Shown in pieces: positions 54,569 to 64,000 of a stretch of DNA of 64,000 nt. The translations under genes were made by a program, and so were the position numbers. Within the stretch, counting starts at the first letter, position 1. Each line of letters opens with the position of its first letter. The notes below the pieces were generated by a model. That model ran no database searches. It was not told the origin of the DNA and was given only the letters and a program-made list of their open reading frames with translations. Source of the stretch: Toxoplasma gondii ME49 (taxonomy: Eukaryota > Apicomplexa > Conoidasida > Eucoccidiorida > Sarcocystidae); assembly GCF_000006565.2 (NCBI RefSeq), contig NC_031478.1, positions 4,240,212-4,304,211 on the forward strand, read 5' to 3'.

Positions 54569-57500
54569 TTTCTTGCGGGTGTCCAGGTAGGTCGGCAGGG
54601 CTTCTTAGAGTGACTGGTGAACTAGCAAATGTTCATGCACCCCGAACCTCGTATTCCCAGACAGGCGGCGCCGCAGTCTGCATGCAAGAGTCAGCGGACG
54701 CGGGACCGTGGAGGCGGAACAGCCACGCGCAAGTGACGCCAGTCCTTCAACCTTGTCCGCACGAGGAAGACGCGCGCTGCGGGCGAGTGCGAGCGGAGGG
54801 GAGATCGAAGAGACAAGAGTCTGGAGTTCTTCATCGGCAATCTTCAAGCAGCAGTCGCACACAGTCTGGCGTCTCTCAGTGCCCCGTCGTTTTCCTTCCT
54901 TCTCTGCGGCTGGAGCAAGGACGGCTAGCGAAGGGTTCTTCACGAACGCCTAAAACGCCTGTTTCAGCTTGAAGGCAAAGAGCTAAAACAAAACTTCGAA
55001 ATAAAAAGGAAATGTTAAGAGTCTGCAAACCCCCAGAAAGAGGCTTCGTCCCGGCAGCAGCCGCAAACGGAGCCAGGCAAGAGAGACACAACAGAAGCGC
55101 GGCAGAGAAACAGAACGCGGTAACGAGAAGAGGAGAGGGCAAGAAGACAGAGGCAAGTGTCAAGAGCGTGGAGGAGACCGCAGAGCGCGAAGAGGCAGGG
55201 CAGAGACGGGGAACGGAGGGACGAGCCGGCGAGCAGAGGTCGCAGAGTGACGATAGACGCTGCAGGATGGGGCTGGCGGGAGAGCTGCTAGCCGCCCCTT
55301 TGGAGAACGAACATCCTGTCTGCCACTCCCTTCCGTTGGTTGCGGATAAAAGAGAATGAACACGAAGCTTTGTTGCATCTTTCGCTGTCTTGAGATGTGA
55401 CAAACATCAACGCAGAACGGAACTATCCGATGTAGCAATGCCCTCTGCGCACTCTCCCTGACGCCAGCGTACGTTCACTTGCAGTGTGCATACACTTTTC
55501 AGGAGGTCCCGTCCTGCAAGTCACATCCAGCAATCCAGCAATGTCACCTGGTAGTGGACTCGAACGAAGCATCGACTGCCAAGGGGGCGTACACGCTCAA
55601 AAAGAACCCACGAACCCGACGAAAGGCCTCTCATCAAAAGTCACTTTCCCACCAAGTGCATTTATCTGCACACATTTTTTGAGGGGAGAGTGATGCGCAT
55701 GACGACGTAGAACGGGTCTGCTCCTACGTATGTGTCGTCTCGCGGCAAAACTATGGGCACTGGCCTCAGAAAAACCGGCAGAGTTGCACAGGCCGCGGTC
55801 GTCGGCGAGCGAAGAGTCGCGACTTCCGAGCGACCAAAGGGACGACGTGGAAGGGCGGAGTCCGGAGGAAATGTGCATTTCTTCCGGAAGCCCGTCGCGT
55901 GAAAGTGCGCCTCGCTCAGGTTCGCCGGCCTCGTCGCTTCGCCGTGGTCTGTGGAGAAAGCCAAGGCAGTGGAGAGGTTGAACGGGTCGGGTTTCGGAGA
56001 GGAACTCAGCAGCACACTCGATGCTACATGGCGCCGCTCGAAATAGCAAATGAAAGAGAGTGGAAAGAGCTGGAAAAATCCCCTCCGCGCCTCGATTCCA
56101 TTTCCTGTCGAACCGACGGCGTGTACATACACCCGACAAACAGCCACGGAACTCTACGTCCAGCCCCCAAGTCTCCCGCGGTGTCGCTCTTTCGCTTTTC
56201 ATGTGTTATCGGGGATTTCCCCTCGGGTGAAAATCCTTTTGGGAATTCGACCTTTCTCGCGAACCAACGGCGAAAAGTTGCGGCTGGACGAGCGGCGCGG
56301 AAAGGAAGGCGGGCGAACCGCCGCGTTTTTGACTCTGCGGAACAACCTGCCGGACGCGTTCTCAATCGCGAAAACGGTGCAATAGAGCGCTGTCAGCTTT
56401 ATCTCTCGCCGTGCAGAGGCGCAAATCAAGAAAGGATTCAAAGCGTGGCTTTGCGGCTTTGCTAGGCTGTGCAGCGACGGTAAACGCTGGCAAGATCCGA
56501 CAACGGGCTGCTTCTGTGCCTGGCAGGACGCTCGGTGTCGCGGAACAGTGACCGCGCCGCGTGGCGCTGGGCAATTATTCGGCGTGTGAGGGAGGAAAAG
56601 GAAGTGTAGGATCAACTAAACACAGGCGAAGATGTTTTCTGTGTCGAGGTCACTGGAAAACTTAAAAATTGTCTGGAAGGACGAAGGACACTGTCTGGGG
56701 CCCGGCACTGCCAGAACAACGGAGCGCGCGATCCAGCACGAACACACGTTAGGGTGGAAGACAGCCGGGGAGGACAGGTCGTTACGTAGAGAGATTCACA
56801 TTTCTTTGGAGTTTCTCTTGGTTAGGAAAGACACGATTATTAGTCAATGCGTCTTGGAGACCTTTGTGAGTGGACGAGTCTCGGTCCTCGTCCCTGATGC
56901 CTCAGAGTGACTACGCGGACCGCCTTCCGCAGTTGCAGCGCCCCCCTTGAAACTCCTGGGTATCCCCCTATCCCGGCCGGCTTTTACTGGGTCTGAGAGG
57001 GAGGACCTGTCGCAGTTCGTTAACATGTCTGTCTCCCTGCGCAGTGGACCGACATCAGTTTGCTCATCAACTGTAGAGAGAACTGCATCTGAAAACTTCG
57101 ATTTCTTTGTTGATACACGTACACACTTCGAACACCATACACGCTTTTTTCTGTGGCGTTCGGCTGGCCAAGCCGTGTACAAGGATGTGCATCGATGTCG
57201 TTGCATCTCGAGAGGCTTCTCGAAACCATCAACCGTAGACTCGATGTGTCGATAAGAAGCCATACACAAGTGCAGAAGCGCATCTTGTCGCTGCGGCTCT
57301 TGCTAAGAGCCATGGCTCTTCACGTCCTCTGGTTTCAGGTTGTCAAATGTCAACACCGTTTCTCACGATGTTCTCGCCAGTTTCCAGACAGAAGCTCTTA
57401 ATGGTTAAGATCGCGTTACCAAGTGTAGTAAAAACGAGCGTGTGGTCATGTCTACTCTGTGTACCTTTAACTCTGTAGAGCGCAGGAGTTGGAAGAGTCC

Positions 57501-59740
57501 GAACGTGATCGCATTACCAGTCACTAAACCACTATTCGCGTCTGCATGTATCCTCCTGAATTCTAGGGTCCCCAGTTAGCGGATCTTTACCTGTGAAACA
57601 AGCGAGCCAGGGTCTAGGGAAAAGGTGAGGAAGCGTGGAAGCCGCCTCCGACTCGCGTGTCTCTTGAAGATACTCGACGCTGTCCGCCGTAGGTCCCAAC
57701 CGAGTTTTCAGAACAGACGCTTTGAGTTGCCTGCACAGAACCTGTCATTTCTACCCAACCGGCACAGGAACTTCGCCTCAGAACCAGCGTAGTCCTCTGG
57801 AGTGCTCAGAACAGCTAAAAGTGGTGGATTTAAATATCCCACGACAGCAAGGGGATTCCACAGCGGCTACGCTCTCCGCTCGAGCCTCTTGCTGGTATGG
57901 GTTTAGAGTTGAAGTTCGGGTCTTTTCCCTCTTGCTTCCACGTTAAAAATATTGGATTTCTTTGCACAGTGCTCTTTTCTTGCTTCCCCGTTTCGCTGCT
58001 CTCTTATTTCAAACAGAGAGTGCAAGTTGCTTTCTGTGAGGAGCGCTCTGCAACCTCCAGCCTCCCCAAGCGAACTAGACACAAGTTTCCAGTGCCACTT
58101 GGGAACTGAAATCTGCGAATAAACCGTTGGAAACTGAATTTCTTTCTCCATGACTTGAGAAACGAATTTAACGAGAGCGTATTGCATTCGTGAGCTTCAA
58201 CTGAAAACAGGTAAAGTGGCTGCGGCGGCAGCACACAGACAAACGAGAAACGCGGAGTTCCCGCAAACGGCGGAGGAAGACCGAGAGGAGAGTACTCAAG
58301 TTTTCGCTCGATGAATATGAAACAACAACAGTGGGGTAAGCCGGATGTGTAGAAAAGTAAAAGCAAGCGAGAAATGTCGGTCGCAACGCCCAACGTGGCG
58401 GTCGGTCATACCGATAGACCTTCACGAGGGGAATGAACGACACGGTTGAACTGCGGAAATGACACTCGAGTAGCACGGCTGTATCTTAAACTTCTGAGAT
58501 TTCAATGTCACCCTACTGGACTCTCTCTTTCTATCTCTTTCTATGTATATATATATATACATATATGCACATGTATGAAAATCTGTAGAGAGGAGAGTGT
58601 GTGGCAACCTGCGTGTGAAGATGTTCTTATTGGGGCTCGTGAGTTTTGTTCGCTTTCTTTTCCGGGCCAGAAACTTCATTATAGACGAAAAGAGAGACTC
58701 TCTCTCGCCCCTTCTGTCTGCATTGCAGGGAGTCACACCACGAACAGTAGAGAGGAGACTACAGAGTGGACGGTATTTGTTGAACCAGCGTTTACGGAAG
58801 ACACGAATTGATTTCTTGTCCGCCTGGCACCTGTTGAGTCACTGGATGAACGCGGGTGACGCCTTTTTGTGGTGTTTCTGATAAACGTTTACAAGGAAAA
58901 ACCTTCGGGTCGGATTATCTCTGTTCGAGTGAAACTGGTTTGCCGAGTTTCTCTCTCTCCTTGCCTTTTTTTCCACGTTCGAGATCCACAAGCGTAACGC
59001 AGGATCAGTGAAAATCCCCTTCTCATTCGGGACTGTGTTTTCCCCGGTTCCCTGTCTTTGTTGGTTTGTCTGCCCGAGCACCTCTTCCGGCGCGGTTTCC
59101 GTGCTTGTTTGGGTTCGTCTTCACCGTCATTTCGCGAATTCCAACTGCTTTCCATCTCCCACACAAACCACGAGTTGCCCCTTCCGTAGAGAAAACGGCT
59201 TTTTCTCACCCCTCGCAAAGCTGCATAAGGACGCGACGTTTTCTCTCGCTGTGTGTTGGAGTCGCAGGTCCCCCGTTTCCCTTTGCAGCCGGTCCGCGGC
59301 TTCTGCTGTGAAAGTCTTCTGAAAATCGTGTCTGACGACTCTTTTTCGTTGCATGCATCGCGATTTTGACAGCGTTTTCGCGCGCTTCCCTAAGATGCGA
59401 GCTCCACTTTTTCGTGCCGTCTCGCTTTTCCGCGCGTCGTCGCTGTCTCCTGTTTGCGGTTTCTGAAACTGCTGAGTTCGCTACGTGTGTGTCTACCTCC
59501 TTTCTCGCGTTTCCCGTTTTCCTCTTTTCCCCTTGTTTCCGTAGAGCGGTTTTCAACGAACTCCCTTTTGCGTTTTCTATCCAGCTGCACGGGCAGCGAA
59601 AACTGAACTCTTCGCCGCTTTTCCGAGTCGCCCGACGCCATCCTTTCGGCGCGTTTTGCGCCGCCTCAACCTTCTGCAACTCGCACCTCCGATTCGGTTT
59701 TCTTCCGCTTTACTTTCCTCGTCCGCTTCTCCCCAGCAGA
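54569..59740. other. Divergent intergenic region
   Basis: About 5.2 kb between the giant minus-strand ORF and the plus-strand PDAP1-like gene. It should hold both promoters and leaders. A minus-strand open segment at about 54943-54605 (RRQTVCDCCLKIADEEL...) is protein-like and could be a 5' exon of the giant ORF. Overlapping frames of about 190-200 codons exist on both strands at 55597-56465 with no reason to prefer either. A TA microsatellite lies at 58543-58566. Upstream of 59741 the plus strand is strongly T/C-rich, as expected for a 5' untranslated region. Confidence 0.4.
59350..59357 (+). promoter_or_regulatory. TGCATGCA motif upstream of the PDAP1-like gene
   Basis: The palindrome TGCATGCA lies about 390 bp upstream of the start codon. 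TGCATGC-type motifs are known ApiAP2 binding sites in Apicomplexa. The same 8-mer recurs elsewhere in the window, often in introns, so function here is only a possibility. Confidence 0.3.
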
Positions 59741-60211
59741 ATGAGTGGGCGGGGGCGCGGTCGCGGCGGATCTCGCGGGCGCGGCAAACCGCGTGGAGGC
59801 CGAGGCGCTCGCCGCGTCGCAACTTTCGAGGAGGTGATGGAGAGAAATGCCATGTTGGAACGCAGAGAAACGCGCGAAGAGGAGGCGTCGAGCGAAGAAG
59901 AGGAAGAGGACGAAGAAGAAGAGGAGGAGCCCACCAAGTTCAAGAGGCCTCTCGACTTTCTCAGGCAACGAATGAAGGAGGACGGCGACGACAGCGAAGA
60001 CGTGAGGCCTCCCTCAAAAATCAAGAAATGACGAAACTGCACACAGAAGCACGCAAACGCCGCAACAGACCGAAGTCTCTTGCCTTTCACATGCATGCAG
60101 CGTCCAAAATGCATCCGCAGAGCAGATGTCACCGTCGTTTCCAGGGGAAACACAACCCATCACAACACAGGCATCTGTATATGGGCGTCTGTATACACAT
60201 GCGCATCTACC

Positions 60212-60251
<40 letters not shown>

Positions 60252-62518
60252 CATGCGCGCATGCGCATATGCATTGACATCTATGCACATATGTGTATCT
60301 GTATGGGCCGAGTTTGTGCGTATACAGCCGTGCCTGTATCTATCTCTTTCTACATATATATATATATATATATAAATATATATAAATATACTACATATAT
60401 ATATAAATATACTACATATATATATATATATACTACATATATATATATATTTATATTTATATACATGCGTATGTATGTCTAAAAGGACATGGCAAGTGTT
60501 GAGTAACATGTGAACATGGCTGTGGCTGTCCGCTGGTGGATGCATGTTGCAATTTTTGCTCATGTGTAGACGAGATCCACTTAAACGCATAATGCGGAGT
60601 GGACGCGGCGAAGCACCCTGAATCGACTAGTGAAAGGCACAGATGTACACGCAAATGCAAAGATACACACACATGCATGCAGGGACGTACATCTGTGTAT
60701 ATGTGTACGTGTGACTCTGCATGCGCTGATATAATGCGACGTCACTCGTATTTGCTTTGTGCTGTTCTCTCTGCAGGAGGAAGAGGAACTGTCGATAAAC
60801 GTAGGACTCGCCTTCCCTTTCTTTACACACTCAACGAGAGCATGTGGACATGCATTTCGCTATTTTTTCGATGAGTATATATATATATATATATGCATGT
60901 ATATATACGTATGTATCTATCTGTGCTTGCAGAGAAACCTAGTTCGCATTTATGTGCATATATATATATATATATATTTGTGTCTCCTTGCATACGTGGA
61001 TGTACACGTCCTGTTCTCCTGTTCCGTGGAACATAGCGAGACACAAGCGTGGGATAGGTATCTTTTATATATATATATATATATATATGTAAATCCGTAC
61101 TTTGTTTATCTGTGTATATATGTGGATTATGAGTTTATGTAGGTATGTTTGTATATGTGTGTATAAGAAAAGGCACTGGGCACTGAATGGCTGTTCATTG
61201 CGAAGCAGTTTCGTAACTTGGATTTTTATGGGCTCTTTTCACGTTGTGCCTGTTCCGTTCTTCGTCTCCAGTGGCGCGTCGGCGTTTCCTGTGTCTTCTC
61301 GTCTCCTCCCTTTTCTCTGTGCGCGTCTCCTCCTCCTTCTGTGAGCGTCTTCTCCCGGTTTGTCACCTGCTTGCTTTTCTCTCTGCCCACGCTTCTTTCC
61401 TGCCTCAGCTGGGAAGCATGCGCCTGTCAACGGCAAATCCGAACAGAGACCGACGAGCCATTGAGAAGACCGGCGTTGTCGAGCTTAGTAGACGGGAGAG
61501 AGAAGAGCTGGAGAGACAGAGACGGCAGCGCATCTACGAGGTAAAACGCCGTCTGCGGCAGGCGCAAGACTTCTTTCGACTCGCGTTCTTTTCTCGTCGA
61601 ATGTTCTCTCGGATTCGCGTTTCAGCGACGCAGAGGCAAAACGACAACGCGAGCCAGGCGCAGTTATGTAAATGTGCAAAGGGGTCTTCTCTTCAGAGAG
61701 ATTCCAACACACTGGCCCGCAGATAAACGGTTATTTCTCTGGTGTCGGCTTATATTCGGAAACGAAAACTGGCTTCCTGGGTGTGTGTGTGTGCAGAAAC
61801 TGCATGCGGAAGGCAAGACGGCAGAGGCCAAGGCAGATCTCGCTCGGTGAGGCGTTGAAGACTCCCAGACGGCTGCCGAGACGAAGTTCCTTGTCTCTTT
61901 TCCCCTGTCGTCTCCTTGCGCGTTTTGACGTTTGCATATTTATACGCACTGTTCTACGAGACATGAAATGATGTACATGTATATATATACATATATATAT
62001 ATATATACGTATATATATATGTGTGTGTGTATTTTTGCATATGTATCTCTATGTGTCGTTTGGTGTGTGCATGGACGGTGCGTACCTGGAGAAGAAAGGA
62101 TAATACGAGGCATCGTAGGCAGTTGCTTGTCCATTTTGTGAAACTGCATCGACGTCTTTCTGTTTGTGCAGGTGAATGTATTCGCCTCTGTTCCTCTGGT
62201 GTAGAGAGAGGCCAGCAAGCGTTTGAAAAGACGCGCGAAACGAAGGGAGAACGCTCTTGGTTTCTCTTCGCGTTCTCACTGGATTGTGTGTACACTTTTC
62301 TTTCGCGTTTTCGCAGCCTGGCGGAGGTCCGACGGCGGCGCGAGGAGGCCGCGCGCCTGCGTGCTCAGAACGGAGGGTACGCGAGAGGGGGAAACGCGAA
62401 ACGTTCAGAGGGTCTCTTTGCGAAGGCGTTACAGAAGCCGAACCGTCTGCAGTTCTCAGCTTTCAAAAACTCGAAAAACTGCGTAAACATCGCCACACGG
62501 TCTCGACCGCGAGTGTGA
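59741..62518 (+). CDS. PDAP1: PDAP1 (28-kDa heat- and acid-stable phosphoprotein, HASPP28) family protein, 5 exons
   Basis: Exons: 59741-60001, 60777-60800, 61409-61540, 61797-61846, 62317-62518; phases 0, 0, 0, 2. Together they encode about 222 residues. The N terminus is an RG/RGG-type stretch (MSGRGRGRGGSRGRGKPRGG), followed by an acidic run (residues 46-63). The family signature follows: ANPNR.., then ELSRREREELERQRRQRIYE, KLHAEGKTAEAKADLARLAE and VRRRREEAARLRAQ, closely matching the animal PDAP1 core (ELSRREREEIEKQ.., GKTEQAKADLARL). Members are small basic/acidic helical phosphoproteins whose role is poorly defined; RNA and growth-factor association are reported in animals. The ATG at 59741 was chosen because it opens the Gly/Arg N terminus, although the frame is open further upstream. 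Exon 2 is only 24 nt. The C-terminal 45 residues are lineage-specific. Confidence 0.85.
60209..60473. repeat. Two (TA)n clusters in the first intron of the PDAP1-like gene
   Basis: TA runs at about 60209-60247 and 60353-60473, the second with periodic ATAAATATACTACATA units of about 28 bp. Confidence 0.9.
60877..61092. repeat. Three (TA)n runs in the second intron of the PDAP1-like gene
   Basis: Runs at about 60877-60913, 60958-60978 and 61064-61092, each 20-37 bp. Confidence 0.9.
61974..62030. repeat. TA/TG microsatellite in the fourth intron of the PDAP1-like gene
   Basis: TA repeats followed by (TG)n inside intron 61847-62316. Confidence 0.9.
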
Positions 62519-62999
62519 GCGACGCGCTCAAACGAGAACTGCTTGCGTTCATCTCGGCCTCTAGGCAACAGCGTTTCTTCCGAAACAGATGTCGTGAAGA
62601 GAAGAACGCGAGACTTTGAAGAATCGAGAGACAGGTTTCTCGCGCTGTCCAAACAGACGAAGGAAATGTGCAGCGACCATGCAACGGAGCAACACACACA
62701 GAATGCTACTCAACGCATTGATCTGTCTGTTGCTCCTTTTCGCGTATGAACGGGAGTGCGTTCGTTCCTCGCTGTTTGCATGGGTTGCGACCCTGCAAGG
62801 AACGAGAAAAGCAAAAACGTGGAAGGCGTCCATCTGTGCATGTCGCGAAACGGCACCGCCTTGGAGGGGCGCATGCAGAGTGCGAGAAGGAAGCTACGAG
62901 GAAATGGCGTTTCATTTCTTTTCTCGCGCTTCCTTTTCCACTGGAAGTAAAGGGTCTCACCTTTGCCCATTTCTGCGTCTCTTCATTTCCATAGACCAT

Positions 63000-63110
63000 C
63001 CTTCTCTTCCTTTTCTTCTCTTCTTTTTCTTCTCTTCTTTTTCTTCTCTTCTTTCTCTTCTCTTCTTTTTTTTCTCTTCTTTTTCTTCTCTTCTTTCTCT
63101 TCTTCTCTGT
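63000..63110 (+). repeat. Polypyrimidine minisatellite (TTCTTCTCTTCTTT)n
   Basis: About 110 bp of pure T/C on the plus strand built of 13-16-bp TTTTTCTTCTCTTCT units. It produces artefactual Phe/Ser and Lys/Arg frames on the two strands. Confidence 0.9.
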
Positions 63111-63624
63111 CTTACGCTCTCCACGCGTTCCGCCGACGTGCCTGCATTTGCGGCTGGTGGCGAGAGTCCTGATTGCCGTTCTTCTGCGTGATTCGGTGAG
63201 GACCCCCAAGTTGCCTTCGGCGCAAGCCGCTGCGAATCTCCGCGTTCTCACCCCGAGCAGGTTTCTCCTTTTTCCTTTGCTTCTCCGCAGCGCGTAGCAC
63301 TCTGGCGTCCTCCGCGGTCGGCTTCTCCGAGACTCCTTCAGAAAAAGTGGATAGGCATGGGCCGCGTTAGCCGCCCGCGCGCGGCCACTGAGGAGCCGAA
63401 AGGAGACGTCAAGCAGACGGTGTCTGTACACCCAAGCAGCTGCTTGCAGGCATGCTTTCCTGAGAGGAGACGCTTCCACTTCTTTCCATCTCCTCGCAAC
63501 TGCGCGTCCAGTTGCTGCTCAAAAAGATGGACAAAGAGGCACACAGACACAACCCTGAGCCATGTAGCGGCAGATCTCTGCATGCAAATGAACGTGCGAG
63601 CTTATACAACGTACTTGTGTATGC

Positions 63625-63745
63625 ATATATATATATATATATAAATATATATATACATATGCATATATGAATGTGAATTCGTACGTATAAATACCTATGT
63701 ATAAATATGTATATGTATATGTAAATATATATATATATATGCTTG
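63625..63745. repeat. TA/TATG microsatellite
   Basis: TA-rich tract with ATGTATA and AAATA interruptions near the right edge. Confidence 0.9.
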
Positions 63746-64000
63746 TATGTCTACTTTTGTGAAGGTGAAGGGTGGTTGTGTATTGTAGAGAGGAGTGCAG
63801 AGGTTGTGGTGGATGTCTGCGTTCCTGTCTGGTCAATGCTTCCCTCATTTTTTCTGTTGATGAAAGAGGAACGTGGACATCTACAACTGAAGACAACTCC
63901 GTCTCGACTATTGTGGGGAGAGCTGGTCGCCAGCGCTGACGGAATGCGTTGCCGTCGAGATTCTGCTCGGCTTGTGCGTTCGACGCCGCGCACAGAAGGC

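Larger units (their letters stand above)
62519..64000. other. Right-end region, no confident gene
   Basis: It begins with the 3' region of the PDAP1-like gene. Open frames on both strands run through a polypyrimidine minisatellite and have no clear starts or family signal. An ATG at 63358 (MGRVSRPRAATEEPKGD) opens a plus-strand frame that runs into a TA repeat and is probably spurious. Confidence 0.4.

Noticed and set aside
55597..56465. Overlapping 200-codon frames on both strands
   Set aside because: Neither has splice, domain or compositional support over the other; GC-rich sequence gives chance open frames.
62706..63479. 257-codon minus-strand frame and a 191-codon plus-strand frame
   Set aside because: Both run through the polypyrimidine minisatellite (KRKKRRKRR and FFFFSSFSS), and the minus frame lacks an ATG start.
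1..64000. CRISPR arrays, insertion sequences, tRNA or rRNA genes
   Set aside because: Tandem repeats present are contiguous micro/minisatellites without spacers; no transposase-like frame, cloverleaf or rRNA-like stretch was recognised by eye. A tRNA scan would be needed to exclude small RNA genes.

Overview
The window looks like nuclear DNA of a coccidian apicomplexan, most likely Toxoplasma gondii or a close relative (Hammondia, Neospora). Base composition is roughly balanced. Protein genes are multi-exon with GT-AG introns of about 100-1000 bp and long pyrimidine-rich tracts. (TA)n microsatellites are abundant and sit mostly in introns. Proteins are very long, with Ser, Glu, Arg and Ala runs, and TGCATGCA motifs recur. 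The species call is inference from style; no marker gene settles it. There are no bacterial operons, ribosome binding sites, IS elements or CRISPR arrays. All gene models were built by hand by matching intron phases across open frames, and none has been tested against transcripts.

Layout. 1-0.7 kb: two phase-compatible exons of an unidentified minus-strand gene. 1.7-2.7 kb: a Lys/Glu/Ala-rich minus-strand protein with a 255-bp tandem duplication. 3.7-11.4 kb: a minus-strand gene of at least 8 exons encoding about 1,680 residues, with a central coiled coil and a basic, RS/RE-rich C terminus. 11.4-14.1 kb: a divergent intergenic region with one doubtful small ORF. 14.07-27.46 kb: a 17-exon plus-strand gene (about 2,328 residues) with a disordered N-terminal two thirds, a C2-like beta-rich segment and a C-terminal array of eleven 36-residue repeats. 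27.5-31.5 kb: a convergent intergenic region rich in microsatellites. 31.46-43.14 kb: AMP deaminase on the minus strand, with about 16 exons and a long C-terminal extension. 44.3-45.7 kb: three phase-0 exons with a hydrophobic segment, either a separate small membrane-protein gene or 5' exons of the AMP deaminase gene. 46.31-54.57 kb: a single-exon minus-strand giant ORF of 2,752 residues dominated by low complexity. 54.6-59.7 kb: a divergent intergenic region with no confident gene. 59.74-62.52 kb: a five-exon plus-strand gene for a PDAP1 (HASPP28)-family protein. 62.5-64 kb: no confident gene.

Only two genes can be given a family with confidence: AMP deaminase (AMP to IMP, purine interconversion) and the PDAP1-like protein. 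The others are large, mostly disordered proteins typical of coccidia. I see no evidence that these neighbours form one pathway; the arrangement is an ordinary eukaryotic mixture of convergent and divergent genes.
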